Origin: Anarhynchus alexandrinus | Lineage: Eukaryota > Chordata > Aves > Charadriiformes > Charadriidae | Direction: 5' to 3' | NCBI GenBank assembly: GCA_008711295.1 | Contig: VUYV01000089.1 | Coordinates: forward strand, 3,538,463 to 3,602,462 | DNA length: 64,000 bases | Shown: one piece after another, positions 1-14,011 of the stretch | Position numbering within the stretch: the stretch's first letter is position 1 | Layout: the number at the start of each line of letters is the position of its first letter | Program-made: the position numbers and the translations under genes | Notes under the pieces: generated by a model | Database searches by the model: none | Told to the model about the DNA's origin: nothing | The model's input: only the letters and a program-made list of their open reading frames with translations

Positions 1-3000
1 AATTTGAAACGTTTTTTGTTTTAGTGCAATTGCCTATAAAAAGATTTTTAGTAGTGTCTTCTTTTTTTTATCAGACATTTTTTATCAGACAACTACAATC
101 TGTAGAGATTCATACTGTCCCGCTGACACTATCAGTATGTAATATGTTCTGGTACTACCCAAAGACAATTCAAAAGTATTTTTTTCCTAAATTGTGTGTG
201 ACAGTATTATCACTAAAGTTATTGTCAGTGAAAGCAAAATGTGCTGGTGTAAAGAGAACATCTCTTCTATTAACTGAAGTAATTGTAATTTGCATGAAAC
301 CTTTTACTTTCATATATTACACAGAATTCACTATGGTTCACTGAGGTTATCAGACAATTGTGTTTCAATTATCTTGTTACAAGTGCATTTAAGGGTCAAG
401 ACAAAGATCTGATTATAGGTACTGAACGTACACAAAGAAATACAGAGTTTCTGCACCAAGGAACTTACAGACTGTAAAGAAGAGAGAGAAAAAGGGAACA
501 GAGAGACAACAATGGAACAAAAAGTGAACAAATGCTCATAGCAGGGCAGATCCAAGAATAACACCAGGTGCCCAATACCGGACTCTAATTTTGTTCCTGT
601 CAAAAAATTAACTGTGAACTACAACCTGTAAAACCACATCCATCCTGCTAATGCATAGAAGCATATACATTTAGGAAACAGAATACTATTTACACACTTA
701 TTTATATTTTCAGTAGTGATGGCGTTTTATTACCCATCTTTATACTTAACATACCTTTCTTCTTTTTATCACACCCAATCCTTGACTTTCTGAAAGACAG
801 ATTTGGTGATAGGAACATGGGATCTCTTTGCCTCCTGTGGTCTGTTCTCTGTACCTTCAAAAAAAACTCAACTTACATCAGAAATGCCAAGGCTTCTCAA
901 AAGATTGGTTGATGATAATATGACATACAATAAACTATATAACTGCACTACAATCAAGCTCCTCTTTGAAAGACCCCTACAGCAAATAGTCTTTTCAGTT
1001 ATCATAAAAATAAAAACCTGACTATCTCTCTCACCTAACATTCCACTGCAAGCAGAGATAATGAAAATAAGAGTTACCATCTTTAGAAAATTCTGGCATT
1101 TTGAATAATGTTTCATAGAAGAAAAAAATCTAGACAATATTCCAGGTTTTCATATTGTGTAAAACACTTCAGCAAAAGAACATATTTCAAAAGTAAACTG
1201 TGTCAAATAACTTCCAGGGACCTAAGCTATGGGTTGGTTTTTTCTAGAAAATAAATACCTAGAACAAATTATCTATTGTTTTGGATCTTTAAGACATACA
1301 GATTGCATACAGGTTTATGTCAAGCACTAAGACTTCATTCCTTTTCTCCTGGTGTAACTATGTCATATACATAGCAATGATTTATTATGTTGTATTTTAG
1401 AACACTTAGAATACTTTTTTAGCTTTGAAAAAATCCTCACGGATTTATTGACACTAACTGTGACAGCACAGGTCAGGTTTATCTTCATCAGTTTCATAAA
1501 CTGATAGGTTTATTTTACTCATAAAATAAGTTTCCACATTGGCACAAAGAAGACAGCAAATTCAATATTCCTGAAAACATTTTCTCATTTCCAGATGATG
1601 CTGGCAATCTTGCCATTACATTTCTAGACATAACTCTCAGTAATGTTGTTGTTAAGTCTCCCCTGTTATACAACCTTCCCAAGTACAATAGATCTGAAAT
1701 AAGTTGTTGGAAACTGAGCCTGTTCCACTTTGCAATAGCTAACCCAGCCCAGACATCTATAAATTCATTTTTTCTTCCTTCATGGAGGCACTTATTAACA
1801 TTGTCTATATCTCCTGTATAATTTAGGGGTGTCCTGGAGGCAGGGTTTGAGACTAAATTTATGGTATCTCTGACTTCCTGGAGATTTCAAGGACAGCTGA
1901 GCAGGTATCTTCTGGAACAGAAAACTTCACCTGGCATGTGGGAGCCCACCTCAGGCTGTAGGAACCTCCTGCATTGATGGGACTTGGTAGCCACTTTCAT
2001 GCAGTACAAGTACCCTTATGCTAGTGAGACATACTAAGTATGATAAGATATCATAAGATATATAAGTAAGATAAATATTCATCTCACTGCCGACCGAAGA
2101 GGTGGGTGAGATCTGGGGGGGCAAACTTATGTGAGCCAAGTGGACCTCATAATCCTGGGCACTGGTCTTGGGTGTGCTCCCTAGAAAACCATTTCAGTGA
2201 GAAATGGCATAGTTAGTGATATTAATAAAATTATTTCTTCGTAAACCTTGTTGAAATAATGCTCAGTTGTGAAGCAAAAGGTTTAGAAAATGAAATAATT
2301 TTTAGGAATGCATATCTTTTCAGTGACTTATAGTTTTAAAATTCTTATATTGTCATGTATGACCATTATCTTCTCATTGCTCAAAACCTAACTTTGAAAC
2401 AGATATAACTGTAGAAAGACAATATACTAAACCAATTTCCATACAACCGCTGTTGTAATATGTTCCTTAAAAACCCAATGTAAGAACATTTGTTTTAGTT
2501 TAATGTATAGTATTTACTCAGAAAAGTGAAATATCTTGATCTTTCTGGTTACAGCTGCAAAATTTGATGGGTTTGGGATTTTCCTTTGTACTTTTTTATG
2601 CATTGCTTTTGAACAACTGTAAACTGATCAAGAAAGTAATGGGAAATTTTAGGCCTACTTAATGCTGTGAATATTCCCAGTGGTTTTTCACTATGTTATT
2701 TAGCACAGATGTTTCTATAACTGTCATATATCAAGAGAATTTTGTGTTAAATTGGCCTCAAAATTTCCCATGTTTTACCTGTGAAGAGGTAGATACAAAC
2801 TGGCCCAAGAAGCAAGGCATTTGGGAAACCACTCAATCTGTCTTAAACGCTGACTTTTTCCAGCACAGTTATCTAGCTCCTCAGCTACCTTAAACTATCA
2901 AGATTGGATTTTGTATATTGGAAATTATATATATGAATCTCATATACCTACTTAAATAGATACACACACAGAAACACAGATCATTACCAGAGCAGAAGCA

Positions 3001-4749
3001 ATCAACCAAAATATGCTTGATTTTAATGACTCTGCCACTTCAGATCAGAAGTATTCACCATCCGTGTGCCTGGGGCTTTCGATGAGGTTACAATAAGGGC
3101 ACACAGAAGTCTGGTTGTAGCTCTGTTTGGGAAAAACAAATAGCTCTTAAACCTTGTGTGATAAATAGTGTAATGATACAAGTACAGTATCTTCTGTATT
3201 TTCTACAGTAACTTCCCAAAACGCAACAAATACAAGCCACCTTTTTTTACTCTTAATTTGTAGAGATACTAGGAAGTGGTTTAGTCATGCTAAATCACAC
3301 ACTTTTGGACAAACTTGAAAGATTTATCACACTTGACCCCTTCACTTCTTTTTACTTATGATCCTCCCTCTCCTCATTTCCTATCACATCAATGACACTT
3401 CTCCACGTCATTTGGGAGCTCGGGGTCTTTTTCTTTCTGATCTATCAGTTCTGGATCTCCTAACTGTTGTCCAGGAAAGAGGTCAAGCCAATTTCCCAAG
3501 AGAAAATAAGCATGTCTTCTTCAGTAGCCCCTCATCTTAAACTATGAAAATCATAACTCTGAGCCTGTCACTGACTTCACATATATTTCCTTGAGAAATT
3601 GATAGGGGAACCTACAACATTACCTTTTTCTCTATGAGTAAAAAGCCTATATATGTAGAGCACTAACTAACCAACAGTCAGATTCTGAAACATTTAAAAT
3701 AACAAGAGGTTCTCATATCTTTAAGGGATTATCACATGAAAAATCAGAATTTGGATCTGTAGCAATCAATAGCATTTAATTATTACTCTCCCAACTACTA
3801 GTACCACAGCTCAAACTTGTGAAGCAGTGGGCTGTTTGCTGTGGTAACTAACCCAATTTAAGACCAGTGCCAACAAATAAATGTTTCTGAAACACTGTTC
3901 AGCAATTTCTTCAGGAAAGAAAATATTTTAGGGCAATAATTGCATGTCAATGGGATTAATTAATATTTTCCAAGTAGTACTTAAGTATTGTGTTATTACT
4001 CCATTTCTATCTACCAAAATAATTAATCTGTTCAGCCATTCCAATAACTAAGTAGGATTATTTTACACTTTATAGACTGAATTGTAGAGAGCTTTATTTG
4101 TCAGAGCCTGCAAAGCTTTGTTTTAAAAAATAATTATTATTTAACTGTTATTGCAGCTAAATAGCAATCAACAACTTTTATCTGTTCAACCACCAATGGA
4201 AATATTGTCAGCACATGAGTTCAAATTATGCTCCATAGTCTTACAGAGTTTAAGAAAAGAAACCAGAAAATATTTGTATTGGTCTGCAGAAACATAGGCA
4301 AACCATGGTTAAAAAAAAAAAAAAAAAGAACAACTGTGGGTCTACAGATATTAACTTTATTAAAGACTGCTTTTCCTGAAGTTAGTTTATATTTAAAATT
4401 TTCTAAATTATTTGTAATTTTATAAATTATTTGTAGTTTAACACATCTGAATTATGGTAGCAACTCAATAAAAGTTAAAATATTGCTGTCATTCTGTTTA
4501 CTGGACTGAGATTCACAGGTAACAGCAGTATGAACACTGAGGCACTTCTGTGTGGTTATAATACTGAAAAAAATATATTCTTCTCAGTTTTAATACAGAC
4601 CTTGTTTATTAAGAAGTTTATATTGAAAGTATAGGAAAAATTCTTCATCTTATTTTCTGGTCATGTTTACAATGTGGTAGGCACAGAACAATTATAAGGA
4701 TAATATACTCCAGTGTTTTATTGTCTAAGCAAGACAAAAAAAGCATAAA
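1..4749. other. Non-coding AT-rich stretch, no gene seen
   Basis: No convincing exon, RNA gene or identifiable repeat. Open frames here are short, AT-rich and low in complexity, as expected by chance. A run of 17 A at 4311-4327 has no recognisable retrocopy upstream of it. Confidence 0.6.
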
Positions 4750-4759
4750 TAAAAAAAAA

Positions 4760-5403
4760 AAAAGACAAGGATCGAATGGATTAGGCAGTGAGTGGGCTTG
4801 TAATAAAGCTTTTCCAGCTCTTGGATCTTCATGACACTGCTGGGCAGGTGATGGTGTATTCCGCTGATGGGATAGGACTTCTTTATGGCAGGATCTCTGT
4901 TCCTGCCATGCTGGTGTGGGACTGCAGTGCTTTGAAAGAGGCTTTTCTGAATGGTGATGAGGGGATGTGGCAGGGGAGGTGAGCGAGCTCCATAGGATGC
5001 TGACTCCTCTTGCGCCTGCCTTAGCTGTGCCTCCAGCTCTTGTAGTTGCTGCTCTGTGTTGGCTTATGCCCAAGCCTTGCGCTGGTAGCGCAGCCAGTGC
5101 AGCCAGATCTGCACTGTGCGGAGGGTGCCCTGCTTGCAGAGCGTGCTATACACCTCCCTGGGAAAGCCCCAGTGCAGCGCAGTCAGGTTTTCAGGACTTG
5201 GTTTGCCTTGAGCTCATCAGGCACCTTCTTCAGGCTCCCCATGGCACAAGAAGCAGTGGGTAGCCATGTACAGCACCGGTGACTGGATGTGATCGGCCAA
5301 AAATCTGCCCAGATCCCATGTGTCATCAGTCGTTTCTTCTTCTACCTCCTCCTCCTCTTTTTGTTGTGCATAATATATCCCCTCCGTGGGTCCTACACTT
5401 AAT
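4760..5403 (-). pseudogene. Decayed protein-coding remnant of unknown family
   Basis: I do not recognise the protein. Read on the minus strand, one frame runs about 210 codons with only three stops, two adjacent TGA (5219-5214) and a TAA (5066-5064), and no frameshift is needed. The first part is strongly acidic (Glu/Asp-rich, about 5365-5325) and leads into DTWDLGRFLADHIQSP. After the TGA pair comes a Trp-rich section containing FPREVYSTLCKQGTLRTVQ and IWLHWLRYQRKAW. After the TAA comes a heptad-like stretch, TEQQLQELEAQLRQAQEE, which may be coiled coil. The block is clearly GC-richer than both flanks, which points to inserted material. The downstream (low-coordinate) end runs into a T-rich tract, so no poly(A) tail is visible on the coding strand. 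It could be a decayed retroelement gag-like frame or an old gene copy. That it was once coding is inference from frame continuity and composition. Confidence 0.45.
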
Positions 5404-8164
5404 TCTGTTGTGAAGCAGATGATTATGACTGCAATTAAACTATTTATTGCTTCTTTCAATAATAGTGTATAAACTAACAGAAAAAAAAATGTATATATAA
5501 AGCTAAGAGCAAATCCTTCCCTTACTTTTCCTTACTGAAACACTAAGAAACTGCAAGAAGACAGGAAAAAAAATCCACATCTGATTCAGTGTCATTAGCC
5601 CTGTGCAACTTCAAAGACAGCAAATTTTTTGAAACATAGCTACTAAGAGGTAGCTATGCCAAAGACACCTAAGGGCCCACGACCATTTGATTACTTTGCC
5701 TCTCTTCTGAATTCAGCAAATGTTAGGCACTGGAAAATATCTGATCCACACTCATTAAAGACAACACCCAAAATTTGTGTGAATTAACAGGAATTTTGCA
5801 GTAACCTTTAACAGAAACAGGATTTCAGTAAACATCTGTGTTTAGCAGTAATGCAAAAGTTAAGAAAAATGTCACACAAGTACAGCTACAGGACCTAAGA
5901 GGGCTTTGATTACAGCTAATTTGACAAAGGAGTTGTGACAGAATATGGATTGCTTGAGGAGTCTGGTTTTTTTTTCTCCTTGTGAAATTGGTATGTTATA
6001 AATTGCCTTGCCTGGCTATTATCAAATTTTTCTTTCAGTTTATTAACTTGGCAGAAGTTTTCAGGAACAAATGGACCTGCCTAAGACAAACAAATAACAC
6101 AGGCAGGACTCCAGCCTCTCATCTGCCACAGGTCAGAGGGACCAAATTGCAGTGTCTCCCTGCCAGATGCCATTGAAGTTTCACAGTTCTGAGAAACTCA
6201 TCTCCTCACTGAGGGTTTGGTAAAGACCTTCTGTACACTGTTCTTGGAGACATGTTACTGACAGCAGAATAACCAGTGGAGATGATCATTATAGAGGAGA
6301 CTGCCACAGGAAATTCAAGTCAGTTAACGCACTTTCCACAAAGCATTGGCATTTGCTGCAAGTTAACAACAAGTAGACTTTAAAAAGAAAGCAGTAGAGA
6401 GAAAAACAGTTTTAAAAGAAAAAATGTTAGATAAGACAATGTTAGACAGGACCTTTCCTCATTTTTTTCTTTCCAGTATGAGTTATTCACCTTTCTGCCT
6501 CTTGCTTCTTAGGAAATTTTCACTGTAATCCGCATAACCTACAGTAGTCAGGAAATAAGAAAGGACGGTTGGCAAATTCTTTAAAAAGCCTGTGCCAAGT
6601 AATCTGGATCAGCAAGTTTCTTCTTTCCCACTCTTTCACTACCCTCTCTCTCTCACTGGAGAGAATAGGATTCATATATCTTCTCTGGTTCTGTCCTATA
6701 GATCCTTCCCACCAAAAATGATTTATAGCACTATTGCCCTTTATCTTGACCAAGTGACCAGGCTGTAATGAATGGAAATTGCCAACCATTCACGGCAGTT
6801 CTTTCTGTCCCTGTACCCATCAGGTACCATCCCAGTATCCCATGGATGCTGTACTCACCCCTATGCTTGTTCATATGGCTTCCTACAGCGGCAGTGCTAT
6901 TCTTCTCCTTGTCCCTGCCACAATATGTGGTCCCCTGGCTTGTCCTTGCTGCATATATTTTGGATCAGACATCAGATCTAAACAGCTTTTTGCACTTCCA
7001 TTATCTGGCTACATTTTGATGTTTTCTTCCTTCTTTTTCTGGGTTTGCAGAGATTGCTAGAGGATGCAACATTCAGAAGTAGACATCTACATAAGAAGGA
7101 GAGTAATTAAAACTTCCCAGTTGGGGAATCCAAATTGTAAGAAAAATTGAAAAATAAAATCACAAAGAGGAGAAGATAAAATGCTACTAAGATTCTTTCT
7201 TCTAGTTTTCTGTACAAGTTCAAAGATGATTTGCAATGCAACCCTCAAATAAAGATTGTATCTCTTGGTGATTGTCCAGGAAAAACAATTACATTCTGAG
7301 TACAAAAACCTGAATATCAGGACTTCAGAGGTGTTCTGATTTGAATCTGTAGCCTTACTAAAAAAAGACAAAAAAATACACCCAGGGAGATAATAATATG
7401 TAGAATATATTGAGTTATTTGCAAGCTAAGAAACAATACAACAAAACGGATGTTCAGCTTTATGCTGTCTGGAAAATCAGAACGGATTATATTTCCAACT
7501 GCCATTTAAACTCCAGTAAAAAAGTAGGCAGAATAAATATATACATATCTTAAAAAATCCTCTGAGGAACAGAATATCGGTGAATTTATTACAGACTTTT
7601 GGGGAGAAAATACCCTCCGAAACCAACACCCAGAAACCCTCCAAGTAACACATTCCTTTTCAATGAACAAATTCACTCTCTTAATATGAATTTCAAACAT
7701 CATGTAGGCAGGAAAAGTTTAATTAAAATTAAGGAATAAACCCCGTATATTAAACAAAACAAAGTACCCAAATGCATGGATTTGGGTTTTGGCTCTAAAC
7801 CTTTCTGTTTGTATGTAACTTGGACCAAGACCAAGAAACTTCTGTAGACGGTAGGCAAAAAATATGCATCTAAGCATTTGCCCAGTTTTGGTCTAACACC
7901 ACTTAACTTAGTTATTGTGGAAAGAATCCCCAAAGAGGAGAGAATCTACCTGTAACAAAGTGCCAGATTGAGTTTAAAGTCTGGAAAAGTAAGAAAAAAT
8001 CCAGGGCAATGGAATATTGTTACAGGGTGTTGCTTGCTACACAAGACACAGCATGTGCCCAGAGAGAACACCCAAAGTTAAGAAGTCAACTTTAACATTC
8101 GTATCAATCCACTGATATCCTTTAGGCACTGGCAGGAAAAATACCACTTAGGGGTAGATGTTAC
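5404..8164. other. Non-coding stretch, no gene seen
   Basis: AT-rich sequence with only short chance open frames. Three overlapping frames at about 6768-7060 are mutually exclusive and show no domain-like pattern. I found no repeat family here. Confidence 0.55.
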
Positions 8165-9808
8165 CAGCAATGCAAAAGCCAGGATTGGGAAAATGGAGAA
8201 CCGCCCACTGTAGAAGAAGATCGAGTGCGGGACCACCTGAGGAACCTGAAGGTGCACAAGTCCATGGGACCTGATGAGATACATCCGCGGGTCCTGAGGG
8301 AACTGGCAGATGAAGTTGCTAAGCCACTAGCCATCATATTTGAGAAGTCGTGGCAGTCTGGCGAGGTTCCTGATGACTGGAAAAGGGGAAACATAACCCC
8401 CATTTTCAAAAAGGGAAATAAGGAAGACCCAGGGAACTACAGGCCAGTCAGTCTCACCTCTGTGCCTGGCAAGATCATGGAGCAGATCCTCCTGGAAACT
8501 CTGCTGAGGCACACAGAAATCAAAGAGGTGATTGGTGACAGCCAGCATGGCTTCACCAAGGGCAGATCATGCCTGACTAATTTGGTGGCCTTCTACGAAG
8601 GGGTCACAACGGCGGTGGACAAAGGAAGATCGACTGATGTCATCTACTTGGACTTGTGCAAGGCATTTGACACTGTCCCACATGATATCCTGGTCTCTAA
8701 ATTGGAGAGACATGGATTTGACAAATGGACCACTCGATGGATAAAGAACTGGCTGGACGGTCGCACTCAAAGAGTTGCGGTCAACGGCTCGATGTCCAAG
8801 TGGAGACCAGTGACAAGTGGCGTTCCTCAGGGGTCGGTGCTGGGACCTGTACTGTTCAACATCTTTGTAGGAGATATGGACAGTGGGGTCGAGAGCACCC
8901 TCAGCAAGTTTGCCGATGATACCAAGCTGTTTGGCGAGGTAGACACGCTGGAAGGGAGGGATGCCATCCAGAGGGACCTGGACAGGCTGGAGAGGTGGGC
9001 CCAAGCCAACCTCATGCAGTTCAATAAGGCCAAATGCAAGGTCTTACATCTAGGTCGGGGCAATCCCAAGCACAATTACAGGTTGGGCGGGGAATGGCTG
9101 GAGAGCAGCACTGAGGAGAAGGACCTGGGTGTGCTGATCGACGAGAAGCTCAACATGAGCCAGCAATGTGCGATCGCAGCCCAGAAGGCCAACCGCATCC
9201 TGGGCTGCATCAAAAGAAGTGTGGCCAGCAGGGCGAGGGAGGTGATTCTGCCCCTCTACTCCACTCTCGTGAGACCCCACCTGGAGTACTGCGTCCAGCT
9301 CTGGAGTCCCCAACATAAGAAGGACATGGACCTGTTGGAGCGTGTCCAGAGGAGGGCCACGAGGATGATCCGAGGGCTGGAGCACCTCTCCTATGAGGAG
9401 AGGCTGAAGGAGTTGGGGCTGTTCAGCCTGGAGAAGAGAAGGCTCCGGGGAGATCTTATTGCGGCCTTTCAGTACCTAAAGGGGGCCTACAGGAGAGCTG
9501 GGGAAGGACTTTTTACTAGGGCATGTAGTGACAGGACAAGGGGGAATGGCTTCAAACTGGAAGAGGGCAGGTTTAGATTGAACATTAGGAAGAAGTTTTT
9601 CACTTTGAGGGTGGTGAGGCACTGGAACAGGTTGCCCAGAGAGGTTGTTGAGTCCCCATCCCTGGAGGTGTTCAAGGCCAGGCTGGACGTGGCCTTGGGC
9701 AACCTGGTCTAGTGGGAGGTGTCCCTGCCTATGGCAGGGGGGTTGGAACTCGATGATCTTCAAGGTCCTTTCCAACCTAAACCATTCTATGATTCTATGA
9801 TTCTATGA
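8165..9808 (+). mobile_element. CR1 LINE, 5'-truncated, reverse-transcriptase frame intact
   Basis: CR1 non-LTR retrotransposon. An open frame at 8225-9712 (about 495 codons, no stop) encodes the reverse transcriptase and C-terminal region of ORF2. Visible marks are [10 protein letters not shown] near the start, [13 protein letters not shown] (catalytic Asp, about residue 140), [15 protein letters not shown] (about residue 200), the FADD box FADDTKLF (about 230) and the CR1-typical C-terminal [13 protein letters not shown] and [17 protein letters not shown] short 3' untranslated part (9713-9783) and the (ATTCTATG)n tail at 9784-9808 mark the 3' end. The endonuclease half and ORF1 are absent, the usual 5' truncation of CR1, so this copy cannot move itself. 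The first in-frame triplet listed as a start is GTG, so I treat the region as an open frame and not as a gene with its own start codon. Lack of stops and frameshifts makes it the youngest-looking CR1 here. Confidence 0.97.
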
Positions 9809-10676
9809 ACTCACATGTTCCCCATTCAGGGACAAATTCAAGCCCCAATCTTGCATCAAACAGGTCTTCCTAGGTCATTTATTTCAAGATCCTATGTACA
9901 TAATGAGATTGAACTCTTTCTAAAAGCATTTAAAAAAATAAATGAATATTAATTAAATATTTTCCTCTTTATGTTACTAATAATGTTAACATGTAAATAG
10001 CTACATAAATATGAATGCATAAACCATAAAATTTTTCAGAAGATACTAAATGTAATGTTATATCCATTAAACTACCATTGATGCTTAGAAGCACCCCAAA
10101 TGGCCCAGTATATGAGTTTCATATATTAACAGAGCATATGTGTAAAACCAGACAGTCTATATCTCAAAGATTCTGCAGTATTAATTCTGTGCGATATATC
10201 TGTTCAAGATATGGAAATTTTATATATTAAAAGTGTCTGCCTGTGTGACTGACATGCTAATGTGTGGAATCTGTCAAATTATTATAAAACAGTTTGGAAA
10301 ACTTTTTTTTTTTTTTCCTTTTTTTCCCCAGTAGAAAATTCATCTACTATTTGCACCCAGAATCACAAAAAAAACCTTCAGCCACATCAGTCAACTCCAT
10401 AGTTTTGGAAAGGTCATATTTTCATGGACGTCAGTCTTTCAAAATGGATTGGACTAATACCAATGGAATGGGTGACAGTACTTATTAAGTCCACTGTCTT
10501 GGATGAAATCCAGCCTGTTCTGCCAGCTTGTTTCACAATGACATCCTTGCTTTCAGGGCACTGATAAAAAGTCTTACCTATTGACTGTGATATGAAGCAT
10601 TTTTTATATTAGAAAGTATTTTCTTCTTATCTTACAACAAAAGTTAATTAAAGTATTTCAGTTTCTTTTTATTTTA

Positions 10677-10756
10677 GGTATAATTGAAAATTATATCTAA
10701 AATCATGTAATTATTATATAATTATATATTATTAATATATTATTTTTATAGATTTT
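10677..10756. repeat. AT-rich low-complexity tract
   Basis: Nearly pure A/T sequence with repeated attata and ttatat words. It looks like low complexity, not a clean microsatellite. Confidence 0.7.
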
Positions 10757-13391
10757 ATAATTGAAATTTAGATATGATCAAATTGCTGTTCCATTTAGCT
10801 GACAGAAATTTTTATATAGATTATATAGGTTACTGGCATTTCAGTGAAAATTTGAACAAATTTAAATGCAGAGTTTTTAATCAGTATTTTATTCATTTAG
10901 AAAGGAAAAAAGGCTGGTTGATTTAGAGGAAACAGAACTAAAAGTTCACAAAATTAGTGAAAATGAAGAATTAGCACAAAATATTCAATAAAGAGATCAG
11001 TTTTCATTTGCTAGTTTAGGTATTCCACTTAACTACTCTTTTGTTTCTGAGAAGACAGGGAGAATCTGATAGTACTCAAATGCTTTTGTTAAAAAGTTAA
11101 TGTTGCTGTGACTTAGACCAGATTCAGTATTTACTTCTGAACTTCTACGAGAAGACCCCATAGAAGGACATAAATGATTACAGTACTTGGACAAAACTGT
11201 GAAAATGAAGCATTACTCCTCAGATGCCTCTCTCTAAATAAACAAAGTATTGGAGGCTTAAAAAAACTCAGCATCTCAACACGTCTGTTACGATCCCTGA
11301 TTGGGATCCAGAAGGCAGGCCTCCAAAGGACTCTATCTTGTTGGTATTCCAGGCCATGATTAGACCACAGAAACAAAATCAAGGCTAATTCTCCTACTGA
11401 GAGGGAGAACAATAATTATCTTTTTGAGACAGAAATGTTTCATTCAGACATCCTGCTTTAATGAAACAATGCCAAATGCAACACAGTTTTCTGACAGATT
11501 AAGACTGTAAGCCAAATGTCCTCATTCCCAGGTGACGAAACCATCAGGATTCAAAAAAATCATACTGAATCTGGGTGACTCCTCCTTGCTTAGTGAAAGC
11601 TCTACTCTTTGTGTCTCAGTGGTATCTTTTTGGAGGAGTATATAGAAAAGTGTCTTCACTCTACAGCATTGCTTTGGGAGGTCTCAATGAGGAGCAACTA
11701 AAGAAGTGTTTCTTTCTTCCTTATCTCTGTATAAAAGGCCAGACAATTGCACTTTCTCCATGATCTATATAAGGAATTTTCTTTCCTCCCTCTCTTCCCC
11801 AATGAAATTACTCATACATCTTCCTCAGAAACATGTTTGTAGATATTTTTTAGTAGGAGAGACCCCTGCCATCTCCACCTCGTAAATCCAATAGGCCACC
11901 CCAAGCCCTGAGTCCCCAGTGTGTCCATCCAGTTAGCACTGAGTTACCTGTGAAGCAGAGGCTCCTGGCTCCTGAGTAGCATGCTGCAAGTTTCCGATCT
12001 CATTTGTTTGCCCATAATAACCTCCTGCAGAAATGCAAGGAAAGCCCAAATATCTTGCCCAATAGTCAATGTATTGGATCTAGCCTCAACTTTCTCTCCA
12101 GCCTGTTCCTGTAACTGGAACTGTAGATCTTCTCAAATGACTCTGCTCATTTCTTAATACTATCTCCCCTCCACCTCTGCTTTCTTCTGCCTTCATGTGT
12201 TTTGAAGGGCAGAAAATAACAAAAGGGAGCCTTCAGTCCACAGAGTGGGTCCTTCAACCTCCAAATCCCATTTAAGAACAAGTGAATTTAGCAAGATCGT
12301 GTCTCACCTCTGGAAACTGGCAAATTGCAATGAACCATAATTTTTCTTAACCCTAAGATTTCAAAACCTGCTGCCCATCCAAGCTCTTCAGTGTCTCCAA
12401 GATGATTCTCTACCAAAAATATGTATGATCAGAATTTGGTGAATATGTTCTGATTATTGATGCAGATGTACTGATGGCAATAAAGTTGTTTTTTTAAAAT
12501 TAATGCTTCAAAAGGGCAAATTTAAATGACGAATTCAGTGAACCAGTTTGGCACGGAAAATTAGCCAAGTAAAAATTCTTGTTTCACCCTGAAAAGCTTC
12601 GGATACACCTGAAGCACAGCAAACAACAAAGGTCTCTTCATAGGCAAGTATGAATGGACAAGTTTTTTTCTATAGCTATAAGTTAAGTTTGCCAAATGTA
12701 AGTTATTTCTGACCGGGAAACTGCACAGGTTAGTTCTGCATCCAGTCTGCATCCAGGCAAATAAATAGCACTGAGCAAACAGATTCTTAAACATTGTTGA
12801 ACACTGGAAGGGTTATTTATGGTCAACTAAGGACATCAGCAGGGTGAATGGACATCTGCAGACATCTATTATACAGGCAGACAAAGGTGGTGAAATAGAG
12901 GGAAAGGGGCAGCTGTGGTGGAAAGAATGAAGGACCAATGACTGGAAAACATTTTTGAAAAAGAATTTGTAGAAATGGAATGAAGGAATCTGGTGTGTAT
13001 GTCAGGAAAGATGTTGCTGACATGGTGTGTAACCTCTGTTGTTCGAATCAAGTATGTGTCAAATAGATAGGAATATAGCTGTTGCTAACAGGCAGCTGCA
13101 AAAGCAGTGTGTTTTTAATTTTGGCTAAGCTAACCACACTTTCAGTCAAAAAGACAAATCTCCACATCTCATCTGAAAGTATTTAGTAATGCCAGTGCTT
13201 CTAACATACCCTGATTTATAACAGAGAATTGAAATATTTTATCAGTGTGGGATGGAAGGAAGAAATATAAGTTACTGAAACACCTTTGAATATACTAGGA
13301 GCATGCAAATACCACATGCAGTCACAGCACATAAAATCTAGCATACCAAGCAGACTAAAAATTGCTTATTGAATACTTATCGCTCCAGAAG

Positions 13392-13434
13392 AAAAATAAA
13401 TAAAAATAAATAAATAAGGAAATAAATAAGTAAA
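13392..13434. repeat. (TAAA)n microsatellite
   Basis: Imperfect tetranucleotide array of TAAA units, with a ggaaa interruption near 13419. Confidence 0.85.
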
Positions 13435-14011
13435 AGTGCACATTCCTTCTGTACAATTTCCCTTTAACTCTTGTTCTTAGTTGTCATTTAGAGAAGTACT
13501 TAAGTCTTCAGAGTAACAGGCTGGTCTGGGATTCCAAATGTAGCATTAAATTACACAGGACTTCTACAGCCTTTGTCACTTGTGTATCTCTCTATTGTTT
13601 TACTTTTCTTTCACATTAGGCCTGTCTTTTCTGCTTATGTTATAATCTCTTCGTGACAGATGACATATTTATTCACGTTCAGGATCTGGCACAATGGGGC
13701 TGTAATCTCTACTGCATTACACATAACACAAATAATAATTTCAACCCTATCTTTTCTATTTACTTTTTCTTGTATAATCACACTTAATTGAAATCCTGTT
13801 AGCAAAAATATTGACTCAGAGAAATAATGTCTTCATTTTGCCAATTGCTCTTCTTCTCTCACTGTCTGAGTCCATCTGAGTGACATTTAAACAAAAAACA
13901 CAGCCACCCCATAGATAAAACTATAAGAAGACGCCTTTCCCCATCAATGTCTTTTGTTTTCTTTTCCTTTCTTCCCTTGTCAACAGTAGTCACTTCTTTG
14001 ATATGTGACAA

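Larger units (their letters stand above)
9809..14011. other. Non-coding stretch with simple repeats
   Basis: No exon or dispersed element recognised. It contains an AT-rich tract at 10677-10756 and a TAAA repeat at 13392-13434, annotated separately. The slightly GC-richer part at 11830-12250 shows no recognisable motif. Confidence 0.55.

Noticed and set aside
4967..5282. Plus-strand frames in the GC-rich block at 5 kb
   Set aside because: They are Ala/Cys/Pro-rich GC artefacts; the minus-strand frame is far more protein-like.
8225..9712. Long open frame as a host gene
   Set aside because: It is the reverse-transcriptase frame of a CR1 LINE, with the (ATTCTATG)n tail 3' of it.
8567..9775. 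Minus-strand open frames opposite the CR1
   Set aside because: They are antisense shadows of the CR1 coding strand, and their analogues recur opposite the 27403 and 39725 copies.
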